From positions 8,720,501 to 8,784,500 of the forward strand of contig NC_134031.1 in the NCBI RefSeq assembly GCF_964204645.1: DNA of 64,000 nt, given 5' to 3'. The stretch is from Tubulanus polymorphus. Taxonomy: Eukaryota; Nemertea; Palaeonemertea; Tubulaniformes; Tubulanidae. Below the pieces are notes generated by a model. The model saw only the letters and a list, made by a program, of their open reading frames with translations, made no database searches and was not told the origin of the DNA. A program made the position numbers and the translations under genes. Of the stretch, positions 23,501 through 38,500 are shown piece after piece; positions within the stretch are counted from its first letter, which is position 1, and every line of letters starts with the position of its first letter.

Positions 23501-26500
23501 TTTTTTGTGTATCGGTTTGGCCAATTTGGTGAGGCAAATTCCCCTTCATTTTCGGTCAAGATGGTCCCCTTGCAAGGCCATTCTAAATTCAGAATAATTT
23601 AAATCAATGAAATAAAGGAAAAGACGACTGTGATCGACACATCATATCATTCCAAACCTGTGTAGTAAAAAGCCCGGAAGCCCTGCGCCGTATTGATACT
23701 ATCAGCAGTAAAATGAACAGAAATTTTATTCGATGTAGAGGTCCATTCCGTGGTATCCACTGGTAAACATTGCTTGAGTGGCTGTCCCGGTTTCCCTGGA
23801 TCAATTACGGTTAATCTATCAACTTGATCGTTGCAATCTTCTGCCAACCAAGATTGAACCGCTAACTTCAGATGCGTAAAACGTATCCGTATTACCTGAA
23901 GGCATCATTAAACATCAAATACAACTTAACCCTGCGATTATCATTTCTTGAAAATGTGAATACGTGCATTATCAACCTTATTTTTGGTTGTCGATATATT
24001 CCATGTACAGTTCATTTTGTGGTTGTACTCCCGTGGCCAGTTTGGTGACGCAAAATCACCATTACGTGCGGTTAAAACTCCTCCACAATCTACAAAATTA
24101 CAAGGAAACATGTTGACATCAATAGATGTGACGATATTTGTATAACACAATTTATATTGATGTATTGGATATTAATTTAAGATGATTTTCGACTTACCGT
24201 TCAGTGGTTTCATTTCGAAATGATGGATGGCGATCAACCAACGTTTGTACAGACCTCCGACGTCATTTCCCGTTTTAGAATGCAAGAAACAAGTTCCTTT
24301 CACAGCCTAGAAAATCCATGTATTCGTATTAGAGTGGTGAGTTTGTTCTTACTACTGCACGTTCTCGACCTACATGCATTTATTTGATTGTCAAACGATT
24401 GTGGGTAAAAGAAGTATCCTGACATTGAGTATATAATATATACAAATAATAGATGGTGCATCCTTCCTCGAAAGGAATTCGAACCTAATGGAATCGCTAC
24501 ACTCACCCCCGCAACGCTAAGTCAAATTTTACGGAAGAACTATAAATGGCAAAACCCGGGGTAAGATAAGACGAATTTCTGATTGGCTATAATGACATGA
24601 TCTAGGCTGTACGTGTAGCTGCGCACTCAGTCTGGTGTGGCAGGATTTCGCACCGTGGTGAGTCTCGATGCCATCAGGTTCGAGTCCCTGCCGGAGGAGG
24701 ATATGTCAATGGTGATAGCAGTGCCGAGAATGAAAAGGAGAGAGAATGGTGATGACAGTGCCAAGAATGGAAAGTAGAGAGAAATACAGATACGATTCAG
24801 GCTCAATTCTGATAATGCTGACCTTGACAGTACTGCTATTGTGTATAAGCCGTAAGATAAGATACTGATGTTTAGATGCAGCAAAAAATACGTTAAAACG
24901 ATGTTTGATTGGTGGACACATCATGCGAATTTATTCGTACGGCGTCTGCGATATGTGATTTCAGACTCAAACTCGCATACTCCTCTCAACTTGAATCCTT
25001 TTAACTCGAAGATCCAGGAAGAAAGACACTAAATATTTGGATGGATATATGAAAGCTGTGGGTACTGGAGTGTGTAATGGGTAGTGTAGTGTGATCTGTG
25101 TGCGTTTGTGGCCAGCACACAGATCACATTGTTCATTGGGGTTTGGTTCAGGACTCGCGAGATTTTCAACAACACGGAAGTAACGTGTAATAAATGATGA
25201 CTTGAATTGCATGACTACCTACCACCCCTCATTATTGTTGGAAAACTAAACGTTCCGCACTGACTAAAAATTAGTAATAACATTTTAGAAATGGCCAGAA
25301 TTTTAACTTAGGTTCTATCTCATTTTTGTTTTACAATTGCGATTGGTATAATTTTTTTCTAAACGGCCGTTAAGGCTTCATGTTTCGTCTGCAATTCACT
25401 GCAAATAGTTACGCAACTACGCACATTTCAGTGTTTTTGGCAGCCGTACACTCAATCGGCACCGTTCGTGACTAGCTTCACTGCGGAATTATCATTAATT
25501 AACATCGCCTTATCACATCATCAACTTATATTGTGCCTTATAACCCTAACAGCCGAAATAATTGAAATGCACACACGATTTCTATCATTGAATATTGAGA
25601 GTGGCCATGTTTGTGTTCTGCTGCTTCGCGTAAATCCCGCGCGGTGGCGCAACCGCGCGGAGTGGGGCCGATACGTCCAGCATATATATGTTGAGATTTT
25701 CTCCTATGAAATGTTCTTCTGGCTCCTTGTCTCCTATGTTGAACCACACATTTTAATTCACTCTACTCGAAATTGCTGCGCTCGAATATTCATACAACTC
25801 TCGAACTTTTTTGACCAAAATTACGTTCAAACCCATCTCAACTTCAATATCTGAACGGCCTCCCGGCAGTAAACACAAGTATCGATGCATATGTTTATTG
25901 CTTTAATTACTAGGCTATCGGTAGTGATACATAGAAACATTGAAACAGTGATACATAGAAAATCCACGCTACACATTGAGACAATACACCGCTCACGGAG
26001 ACATTCAGTACGTACATAATCTCCAGCATGGCGATTCTAAAACCCGAAAAAAAACAGCCCGTTGCCCTAAACATGTCTATTGATTTTCTATAATTGAATG
26101 TTAGCATGCGGTTACACGTTCGTTTTGTCTACTTTTTTCGCGCCGAAAAAGTTTTTATGATCGTTCATTTTTCTCTGCACCAAGTAAAGGTTTTGGAGGT
26201 AAAAGGAGACAAAATAAACCTTACTTTACCGGAATTTATTTTTATTTAGCGTCTTATGTCAAACATATGGTGGCTGATTCGGGCCATGCTAAAAAAATTT
26301 TCTGTACGGCTAAAGGAACGATAAAAAAATTTTCACATTGGCTCGTTTTTTTGTTTTCTCGCGCGAGAATTCAAAACTTTTGGTTTTCTCGCGCGAGAAA
26401 ACTAAACATTTTGGTTTGAAAAATGTTTCTGACTGGCTAGAAGCTGGATAAAAAATTTTTACAATGGCCCATTTTTTGTTTTCTCGCGCGAGAAAACCAA

Positions 26501-29500
26501 AATGTTTTGGATTCTCGCGCGAGAAAACCAAAAGTTTTGAATTCTCGCGCTCTAGCCGTACAGAAAATTTTTTTAGTATGGCCCGAATCAGCCACCATAC
26601 AAACAAGCCATGTGGGATCGATACTGAATAGTTTATTGGTTTTTTGGCCAATTTCGTAAAAAAACCCAACTCGAATTCCGCTTAACTCTACATTCCGCTT
26701 TGATTTTTTTTCCTGGTCCCAAATGAATTGAGTTTGTCGCGATTCATAAATGATACACGTACAAAATTTACTCAATCACTGGCGTCAATCACTGATTCGG
26801 GCCATTACATAAAATACCTGGTATGCAAATAAGGGCGCCAGAACGCCAGAACGCCAAAACGAACTTTCAGGGAAAATTGGACGTTTGATTTCGTTTTGGC
26901 ATTCTGGCACGCTGATTTGCATACCAGAAATTTTTCGCTATGGCCCTTATCAGCCACCATACTGGCGAGCAAAAAATCATGCAACGAACGAGTTTTTGGA
27001 TGCCACAAACATGTTCAGAACAACACGAACTTGTTTTCATGAGTACGAAAACTGGTTTGTTCAACAAAATTAAAATCACGACTTAAATTAGATGTGGACC
27101 CTCTGTGGTTTGAATTATCCGCTATTAAGTAGAATGAGTAGAAACAAACAGTTAAATTATTTGGCCGATTCTCAACCAAGCATTTACCGAACAAATGTGC
27201 TGGTTTGAGCAGATCAGTTTATACCAGTCTTAACATATTTCATGAAACCTCAATTGCTCAAATAGTCAGCCAGCCAACCTTAAAAAACTATCCTAAAATT
27301 CGACGATCACGGCATTTTTTGTTACAGCTTGGCATCCGGGCTCATTTGATAGCAGAGTATCTGGGCTATCATGTGTGGTGGATGCCTTTTACAATTTTTT
27401 CGTTTTTTGGCCTACAGGGGGCGTTAAAGTCAGACATTTTGAAATTAAAACATCTTCATTTTCATTTGGCAGGGAAATACACTTTAAACTACTTTTGCTA
27501 AATAATTAGAATATCTCATCTTAGGTTTGGAGTAATTTTACAATCTAAACCTTTTCTGAGTCGGGGGATTACAGCGAATATAGCGCATCGTTAATTTTAT
27601 GGATATATTTATTTGTTACCTAGTTACAGCAGCAACAATCGTGTAATATTCACTTGAAAATAGCAATTTCATATGAAATATTCATTTTAAAGGTTATTAG
27701 CTCAAATATTGATGTTGTTAATGTTTTTTGTTGATTACTTTGATATTTCTTTAAACTTAATTATAACTCGTATGTACTTGGTCAATATCGGGATTAACTG
27801 TTTATTGGTTTCTATGGTAACAGCAATTCAAATCTGCGTTCTTCATCCGTCAGGTACCGGTATTTTGGGCGTTGGGTCTTTCGTGACATTCCATATGTCC
27901 TCAAACATGCCAAAAGTCTTCGACCATTTATTGGGCCGCTTATTACTACGTCTTGCTAACAATTGAATTGCAACAATGGTAACCATTGTTGCAATTGCAG
28001 AAAAATCGCGTAATTTGTCCACATTCTTGACGTAACCAATGGATTATTTGAGTATGTGTTTAATTAAAGCCATTATTTAATCTTTTCTCTTTAAAATTTT
28101 AAAATCATTCCATATTCGTTCACGAGTAAATTATAACTAAACGTTGTCACCATGGTAACCATATATTATATGCATTTATTTGAAAAAATTCCCATAAGAT
28201 TTTCTCCCATATCTTTTGAAAGCAAATGTGCCCGCTCGGCGCTGTGCGACTAAATTCGCCGCGCATAGACGTATCCCCCGACTGTCTTACAGCCGTCTCG
28301 TGCATCCAGCAAACCCGACAGTTAAAAAATCATTTCTCGCAAACTAAACATACGATCTGTTCCAAACCTTCAATCGAGTATATTCGAGGATCAGAACCTT
28401 ATTTTCGAAACCGTTGAAACGAATAGCGAAAGTGTCGGCGAGATGGTAAGGCCTCGCAAAAAAGTATACGCTTGTTTCTTATCAGCCCTTTTTCGGAAGG
28501 TGTCAAGAGCGGCAGATTTTTATTTTCACCTCCCTTTTTAAAACAAAGAGAAATAAAAAGCCTTATTCCAAACGATACGACAATTTTACGTTACCGAACT
28601 GCTCACCTGCCAGAGTACCGGTAGCGACCGTGAGACAAAAACATAACAAAATGTTATCTGGTTGTTATTCGGGATGCGCGGGGAGTGTTTTGTTTTTTTT
28701 AAAGAAATGATTTCTTGATGCAGGATGCACATTTTAGTAATCTATATTTTGGGCAACGATTCGGCTAAGTAGCCATTATCAGGCGTATTGGGCTAATAAA
28801 AGTTTGTGTGACTAGTTCTCATTTTCAATTGAGCCGAATAGAGGAGAATATCGAAGCTACAGTGTACATTTATCTTGATACGCAATTCAGGAATTTGTGG
28901 CTTTAGGTTACTGTAGTATATACTGAACAGTTCCACGTGCGTGATCGTTATGTAGGGCACAAAAACTAAAAATTAGAGTAGCTATGATTTAAAGCACCTT
29001 CGATACTAGGAACAACACATTGAGGCTTTATAGGAGTTAATAATTGACTGTACCATCTGAACCCCGGAATCAGTTGATTTTACGATCCGAAAGCGAAATT
29101 ATCGAAATGAATGGATTGTTTTCCCACGAATAAATGATGAGAGCGCTATTGTGAATATTCGGTATTCGGTCGGGATCAAGGTGAAAAAAAACAGTTACGA
29201 GAATAGTTCCTGGATTGTTATTGGAGTTAACGTTTCTCGTTGAACCATGAAAATAGTTGCGGGAGAAAATCAGCTTGTGTCCTCAATATATCAGTGCTTC
29301 ACACTATAAAATTTTTCCACAAAAATGTTAAATGTTAGAAATTTCACTGTGCGTGTAGTAGTTTGGTGAAGACAATTACCTGATAATCGAACGATCTACA
29401 AATAAAATCACTTTCTTTCACACACAACTCGGCGCATCTATCTGGTGACACGCGATTGTAATGTTTTTTATTGCTGCCAGAAAGGACAGCAAATGGTGTC

Positions 29501-32500
29501 ACGTAGAAGTAAACCAACCATTTTTCTAGAAAATGCAATTAAATCAAATGGATACATTTATCGAATAAGGAAAGATTTTTTGTGATCAATATATTGGAAT
29601 TCTATAGCAGAATCTTTCGTATGACACTGACCTATCATTTCGAGGTGAAATATATCGGCACTTGGCTGTAGTCCATGAACATTAGCGGTCATGTATTCGC
29701 TGGTACCGCACATACCATCGGATGGGCGGAAGTCAAAACTCATGCATCGGAAAGTCGTCTCATTAAGACACTTATCGGCGCACTGTTCGACCGTTAGTCC
29801 TAATTTCTTGAACAGATAAACCGATGATCGGTGGAGTGGTCGCAAAGATCCAAGGCCATAGTTTATGAACTTAGCCAGGGTCCCTTCTAAAAAGAAAATA
29901 TCCCGAAACAAATGTTAGATCTGCAATATAATCGATTTTCGGATAATAGGTACCAGGTAACAAGATGATCTAACTCGGCAAATGTTATTCTATGTATCTT
30001 TGCGTGATTTATTCTGCACGCTGATGCATGTCTGCATTTGGAACACCGGCTTTACTTTTAGTTGAAAACGTGGCCCCCAATTAACCACCCCCCTCCCTCC
30101 TCCGAAAACATATATATCTTGTACTTATGTGAATGATATTACCTCTAAGAAACGATTCAATCAATATGGATTTGCTTACTATACGTAGCTCAGAAGAAAC
30201 TAACTGCTTTCTGGTCCTATCAAATATATCAGTTTTCCATAATGAATATGTATGTAAATTTTTTAGAAATTGCCTCTCGTCTCCGTAGCTATTACTTAAC
30301 TAACGCGTATCTTGTAAGCCTGTATATGCTGGCTTAAAATGTAAAGATGGCACTACTACACGCTCAGATGGAACAGCACATGACTCCGACACGTAGATAT
30401 TTAACGTCATTCACGGGGGCTACACATTTTTGTTTGCTTCCTTTAGTTCTGTTACCTGTGGCTTCCATGGGTACATGATATATTCAATAGGTGAGGCACT
30501 CAGTCTCAATGGACACAGGTTATATTATCTATATTCCCGGGATCCCACATGGTCTCTACGACAGGAGATCAAATGATTCGTACATTCTAAAATTCTCCAC
30601 GGCTGATGGACGAATCGAGGCGTTTGAAGTTCTGGGGCCGTTTTATAGATGGGTATTAACTAACTCAATTTCAAACCCTCAGGTTAAAAATTAAACCAGT
30701 CTATAAAACCTTCCCCTAGACTAAAGCCACCATTGGTTCCCATGGCTTTCGCTCAGTTGGTAAATGTATAGCCAGGGAGGTGGGGAGTGAACCTCCCTGC
30801 TAGCACTCGCACCGGAAGCATAGTCAACGAGTCGTTGAAAATTACAAGGCCGACGTACCACCGGCTTGATCAGGAGTTCGACTCCCGTATGGATAACATA
30901 TTTTTCTTATAGCTACTTGTCAAGTTTCTATGATACATATATCGTACAGGTATGATACATATGGCCTCCACGGGCACAGGCAATAGGCCTATAGTTGTGG
31001 ATGCTCATTGGCGGATGAGCCGTAGTTTGTAAGGGCATGGCTTAGCCAGATTCCTGAGTTCCCACATTTTTCCACGGGTACGCGATTTCACATATTATAT
31101 ACATGATATACAGTATATCTGTTTATTTTACAGGATCTACTGAAGTCAGGGGCATTGAATCGAAGCTATTACAATCATTACTGCACCTGGAATGCGTTCG
31201 TAATAATCTAACTGTGATGAATAAAGCCTTGCTTGGTTGATATTGTCCACGTGAGATTCTCGTTCAGACAGCCAACACTCCTTCGTGTAGAGCAGGTACC
31301 CGAAAGCGCGACATTTGAACACAGTTTCCAACGCACAATACCTAGCACATCCTTCCAGCGTAAGCACATTATGGTGTTTCGAACGGGAGTGGTATCGTAC
31401 ATTACTGCTTGGCAACTTCCTTTGAAAATTCCGAAGATAATTTGCTGAAATAAGATAAACATTACCTGCACATAGACCTTTTACAATCAAACATGAGGGA
31501 TACCTTTCAAAAGATCACCTCATTATACATGTATAGATCATTCTCTAAAGCCTAGAAATAGAAGTCGAATTTGGGAATATTTCGTATTTTCTACCACCTA
31601 TATTCAACATCTATACAGGGACAAGGTTTTATGTAAAGAACTAGATCTATTCAAAATCAAGGAAATACATTATTTTCTTATCTCGGATTCGAACCTCGAA
31701 ATTACAAAATTGGGATCCATTCAGGCACTGAGCAATTTTCAGTTAATAAACAATATCTATTTGAATTTAGGCCTATATGGTTATGGAAACAAAAAAAATT
31801 CGAATTGAAAGGATGGAAATGAAATATGTTAAATCGTCTGGGATTCGAACTTTAATCTGACTCGTTCATACAGAAAAATAATTTGCGAAATATAGCTACA
31901 AAGCAGCGATAACGGGTTTTTGCCTAGCAGCATCATTATGCAAACCTTTGGAAATTATGATTAGAAATTTAGAAAATTGTGTATTGTAACCTGATATGAC
32001 TGGTACAACTACGTCAATGTATTTTATCACTGTAAAGCCGGGCGCACACCTTAAGACCCTACAAATTACTTTCGATATGATATAGTTCTGATATATTGCC
32101 CATGTCCTATAAATATTGTACCTATGTTACATCATTTCATTCCATGATTCATCTTCATTTCATCTCCTCATACATTTCATGTAGAGAGTTGAACCGTCGG
32201 TCAGTTTACCATAATCAGGTAAGGAAATCCGATCCCGACGGTGAGATTCTTTACTCCCATCCTTAAGATTACCCCTCCCTCGATATTTGCCATTCTTACC
32301 TACACTCGGACCAGTCGGTAATAAACGTTCCATATATTTGAATTCACGATTGGACGTTTCAATATTTTCTCCTAAGGAACTTGGACAGTTATTTCACGGA
32401 CATGAGATCACCTATAGCTGAGTTAATCACCTATATATCAGTTCGAACAAGCACTAATGACGCTATTCAATTAACGCCAATATGAAATTACGCCGCAGAT

Positions 32501-35500
32501 TCAAACCAAAAACCACGGTGGTTTCGAATATAATGGAGTGGAAACCAAGTTCTATTTCAATGGAATTCCAACCAAATGATGACAGGCACTGTCGGATGTG
32601 AAAATATTGAAATATTTTCATATCCGAAATAAAATCTGTGTTGTAAATGTAAATGTTATACTTAAACTCATCCAGATAATTACAAGTTCCTAGTTTCTCC
32701 AATGCTAGGAAACATGAAATATCCAGACACTTAATACATCAACAGTGGAACCTCGGAAATATTCAGACACTTAATACATAAACAGTGGAACCTCGTTGCA
32801 ACACCTTCACAGGACCAGAAAATATGTTCGTTATGACCGAAAGCCGGTTTTAACGAGGTTCCACTGTATTATACAAAATTTGATCCTCTAATTACGTTTG
32901 TTTGACGTTTCGGTAGAAAAAAAATTAGAAGTTGCTAAACCCATTACCGCTCTTGTCAAATGTATACAATCAAATAGCCCTGCATTAGTAGTGAGTAACA
33001 TATGACTAGACTTAAGAAATAAACAGATACGTAAACTATTTGGTTGCTTTAGACAGTGATAACCATTTTGACGTACATTACATCGTGGAATTGGCTAATA
33101 CACAATATTTTGAACATAACAGTATTCTCTTTTCCACGAAGTCATGTCACGGTGACACCTATCGGCTCGCTTAATACTTTGATAAGAATGCCCACAAACA
33201 GTGGCCTACTGGTTATAAGAGAAGCTGGTTTGGAAAGAGAAATGGTAAAAGCTGGGACCCCCCAAGTGACGTCACCAAACGCTCCAAAAAAACAAACCAA
33301 ATTAAGGGGTCCAGGAACACCATGCCCACTTGGGAAGTAGTTTAGAATACTCAACAATGTGACGGTTTCAATATTCAAAGCCCCTGGTGACCATATACTG
33401 AAACCAATGACCTTGAACTAACCACAATCATACAACATGTCATGAGCTACAATACACATTACAAAAATATGCCTCGGTGCCAATATAATAAGGAAATACA
33501 TAGTTATTCCGCTATTGAGTACCCCCTGGTGACCATATACAAAAACCAATGACCTTGAAACTCATCACTACACTTATAGAACATGTCATGAGCTACAATT
33601 TTGCAATTGATTGTGGTAACAAAATATGCCTAGGTAGCAACAAAACATGGAAATACTGATTTACTGCGCTATTCAACTTCCCCTGGTCACAATATACAAA
33701 ACCCAATGACATTGAAACTTACCACATTAACAGAACATGTCCTGGGCTAAAACTCTGCAACTGATTGTGGTTACAAAATGTGCATACCATAGGTACCAAT
33801 ATAAACAGACAAATTGTATTTGATTCAATATTAAACTCCCCTGGTGACGAGAAGTAACAAGAGCCCCAAGGGGCACTATGGCCAGCCTGTCGGCTTTTCA
33901 TAAAATGGCAAATGATGATGCATTCTGTGGGTTGAATTTGTCAAAATACACTCCCAGCTCAGAGTCAATACCTAATAATTTACACAATACAATCGTAGAA
34001 TACAAACGTAGCACAGTCAGCGACTGGATCTGGCAGGAACAAATACCTCAGATAAATCTTTTCCCTTGGTCTTGTTGATTTTAATGCGGAATAGAATTGA
34101 ATTTTCTGAAATTTGCTCAATAATACAAAATTGAATTGGATTTGATGTTTTTATCTGTTCAATAAGGTAAAATTGAATTGGATTTGATATTTTTTTAGAG
34201 AATAAAATTTGATTGAATTTGTAGTTCGAGCACATGGCTAATTAGCATATGAAAAAGCTATTTTTCCCGGACTTTGCACAATGGTCAATGATATTTTCTG
34301 TAGCGCTGATAAAAATATTCCTCCCAAAAACCAAATCACCTAAAGCTTTCACAGAAATCGATCTTGAAATTCAATTTTAGATCTGAAAATAAAACCCGGA
34401 AGTAAAACGGTAAACGATACCGCGGGTTCACGTGAACACCTGCTGATTTCTGCGGCTAAGCCAATCATAGAGGAGTCTTTGCTTTCTGATTGGCTTTTCA
34501 AAACCAATATTTTTGATATTTTTAACATTTTTAAAACCAATATCATATAAATTCTAACGAGGCCCTCTTTCAAAATTCAGCTACGTAGAGTTTGGAGAAT
34601 GGATAATGCTTTAATCAATGATTTGTATGAATATATGGTCAGTTGCACAGTCAAAGAGCCTCAGCTCTGGAAACCATGTCATTTAAATTCGCTCCATTTG
34701 TATAGTAATCGGCTCAGCCTACGGCTGGCCTAAAACTGGGTAACCCCATTCCACATGAAGAGATATATGGCAGTGCTAATAATAATCAAATATTAAAACA
34801 ATAATTTAAAACCTGTTGATATTATCCTCAAAAATCCTTTTCCCAACTAACGAATGAAAACCGATTAAGATGGCCGCCAATTGCGTGATATTCGATTGAT
34901 TGCAAACCCATTTGATATGCCCCAGATCCCTCCCCATAGAATACACATCACAAATTTAAATGAAAAATGACAAACCATTAGCAAGCTACAGGCCTCGGAA
35001 TTTACGTTAGGTCAAAACCTTTTTGGGCACACGGGATCTAATCGATCTAACCTTTCTCATGCTGATGGACCCTTGAGAGATACAAATATATGTGAGAGAT
35101 CAGGAAAATTGATGGAAATGCCCTCAAAATTTCCCTTGAAAACTTCAAAAATGTGCTGATTTCGTCGAACAATGGCTGCCAGTCGACCATCTTGATTCTG
35201 ATCGGGTCAGTTTTTTGGCTGAAGATGCATCTAGGGTAGATACATGTATACACCAAATATCAATTCTATCCATAGAAGCACTCTCAACTTCAAAACTTCC
35301 CAAAATAACTGGACGGACGACGGACGAAAAGGGAACGCGTAATAGCCCACTGAGACCAAAGTCCCAAGTGGGCTAAAAAGGAGAGGACAAAACCAACCAC
35401 ACAATAGCCTCCATAACAAAGGTAAAATACAGACCAGAGGAATACTATAAGAGCAAACGTACCAGCAATAAAGCCATAAACCAGAAACTGATATTTCTTA

Positions 35501-38500
35501 ATCTGAGTGGTCACAACTATGCAAGGTGACGCGTCCCACACAAACGGAGCAATCTAAATCATGTTTTGAGCGCAACTTAACTCTCGTGGAAATGCGCTAA
35601 ACGAAAGCGCTGAAACTGATCAGAAAACCGGAATTTATAGATTTTCTCCATGACCGATAAATCTCACAATGTGGGGACTAACGTCATTTAAAGGAGATCA
35701 AAACACAGATGAGATAATAGAGAATCAACAACCGCAGCCAGCCAACTGAGTTTTCTCTGCTTTAAATTCATTCATTCATTTATTCGTTATTACTCTTTTT
35801 GCGTTTCTTCTTTCTTTCCTTACTTGACACTTGAATGGTTTAATTTCTAAATATGTAACAACTGATGCAATAAAGGATTACAAGTCCACCAATTCTAGGG
35901 CTCACGGCCCTCTAGCTCATACACGACAGGCAACAGGATACACATTCCGGAAGAGGCACATAGCCTCTGGTCCACATATAGTGGGCCCCGGGGCACCCAG
36001 CCTTCCAGCCCGCAAAAGGCAGGCAACAATACACGCAAACCTATGAGGCAAACATCCTCCGGTCCACACATATTGGACTCGGGGCAAACAGCCTGAAAAG
36101 CACACAGCCTCTAGACCACACACAATGGGCGACCACTCATAGTGGACTACCCCCATGACCACACACACTGGGTTACTCCGGACAGCAGCCTCAGACAACA
36201 CACATAATATAAAGTCGCACAAAATCATAAATTCTACAAGAAGTAGACAGACGCTGAACAAAGCTAAGCTGTAGACAACCAGAACGTAAAGCATGTCATG
36301 CAGCAAGGAAAACCAATGCCAAACTGATTTCCTCCGTCAGTCCACAGCGCCTCGTAGTGAGAATAGGCTACGGTATATATAATCCAAACTAGTTTCTAGT
36401 CAAGCTCCTTTAGACTAATATATTCTTATAAACTACACTTTATAAGCTGGACACGTAATCAATCCAATTCATAAAGCCATTTAACAGCCTAATACAAGCC
36501 TTTACCAATCTATACATATTACTTTAGAGGGGGCGAACTGAGGGGCCAATCAAAATCTACACATAAAATTTGTGGTCATTGGGGCTAAGTAGAATCCTAG
36601 AATATTTGGCACAAAGTAAGTACAACTGTTTATGATGATTATAACGATTGTTATAATAATAGAAACCCCAAATATGGGGTTCGAAACAATTTCCCATCAC
36701 CACCTTTACGCGAGTGTCTACCCCGGTACATACAATGGATTTGATTGTAAGGGGTTTGGCATCGGATCGGGTTTAATCTATTGGCTTGATTCGAATCCTA
36801 GAATGATGATCTTTCATCGGGTCCAGTTACACCCAAGTGATATCAATGGACCATCGACAAGTTCGATCAATACTTTTAATGATGAAGTGGATCATTCTTA
36901 CAGAGCCTTGACTAGTAAGAAGAGAACAAATTAATGTATTATTACAGGTTTCTGCACAGAGCTACACTGTTGAAGGAACATATAATTTCAATGTAGCCCT
37001 AATGGGATTCGTATCTCGGCATGTAAATTACGAAATGTGGGATTCGAACCGGCGATCAACTATTTAAATCAATAAAATATATTTGAATTAATTGATAAGA
37101 TATCGACACTTGCAGTTTTTTGTTTCAACGAACTTAGTTGGTTTGAGAAGAAGCTTTTCTATGAAGATTGAACACCCCTGACGGACATATGAATGAATCA
37201 ATTACCTTCAACCTCAAAATGATAACGCTTCGCTTGAAATTTAAACATTGCATTTCTTTACCTCTGGCGAACGTAATGAGATCAATATAACAAATTTGTT
37301 GAAGCTATTTCTATCAGCCTTCGGCGAAGAATCTTAATAGACCTATTATCTTTTTCCCAGGGCCTAGTCTGTCAAAGCATTCGAGTTAGAGCAATAAATA
37401 CTTACTTTCATAATGGTCAACATTGAGTGCTGGGGTGAGCAAATTACTTGAGTTGTAAACATCAGATGAATGCAATGTGCACTCAAATTCTTTCGAATTG
37501 AAATCTACTGAATGGCAATAGAAGGAAACTTCGGCTTCACATTCCGCTATACAACTGGGCAGCGATAAGATGTCCTTTAGTACCCTGTTGACATATGTTA
37601 CCCGCGTAGTTCTGAGTTTCTTCAATGGGATAACCAACCATCGTAGTCCTATCCCTATAATATCAAATATAATGACTAGGGGTTCAGGGAAAGCATATCC
37701 ACTTGGTGAAATGCTCGACAATCTGACACCTTTAGTATCCAATGGCCCTCTAGTTTTAACCAATGCGGTAATCGATGGGGTTGAAACTCACCACAATCAT
37801 TGAATATGTCGTGAATATTTTGCAATTGATTGAGACATGGACGTATAAACTAAATTATACGTCCATGATTGAGGTTACAAAATGTTAACAGGCACCAACG
37901 TATGGAAATATATAAGCCTGCCACAATATTCTACTATTCAATGGTGAACATAGAAACCACCTTGAAACTCACCACAATCATAGATCATGTTATGGGCTAC
38001 TAATTTGCAATTGATTATGGTTTATAAAACATGCCCAGATATAAAATATGGAAATACCATCTTCCTCTCCCCAAAAGAAATTTGAATTTTTCAGCTATCT
38101 CGGATGACGCCACCTCCAAACACCATGTTGACAGGTGACATGCATGAAGTCATTTCCAGCGCACTCTTGGTGACCCAGTTCCAAAGGGCACTAGGATTGC
38201 TGTTTTCATATAGGTCATAAGGGTTGATTTCAAGAAGGGTTGGCAATATCCCCTTCATCGTTCCACTGTCTATTCTGATATCTGTGGTCCCTATAACCTA
38301 CGGTTTCACGTATGTATTTATGTAACAAAGCATCTGACATCAGAACATTGCAGAAAAAAATCAATGCAGGAGATTTGGGGTATCACATACCGGCCAATTT
38401 AATTCAATTGATACCTTGAAAAAAAACTAAATCAATAGCTGGAGTAAATATAGTCTAACAATATACCTTGACAAATTCTGCATTCGCATCCAACGCACCC

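Noticed and set aside
23604-23847. Alternative ORF overlapping CUB1
   Set aside because: A frame shadow; the CUB frame has correct splice phases and cysteines.
25468-25854. 128-codon plus ORF in a receptor intron
   Set aside because: No recognisable domain, unremarkable composition and no supporting signals.
27205-27966. Two plus-strand ORFs with hydrophobic stretches
   Set aside because: AT-rich chance frames in an intron; no conserved motif or splice support.
30749-30894. Candidate tRNA gene
   Set aside because: A and B boxes are too far apart and no cloverleaf can be drawn; kept only as a SINE-like remnant.
35917-36306. 129-codon minus ORF with many Cys/Val
   Set aside because: Lies across a degenerate minisatellite, with no domain or splice context.
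36632-36934. 100-codon plus ORF as a possible receptor exon
   Set aside because: Wrong strand for the receptor, and no PAN, CUB or other domain.
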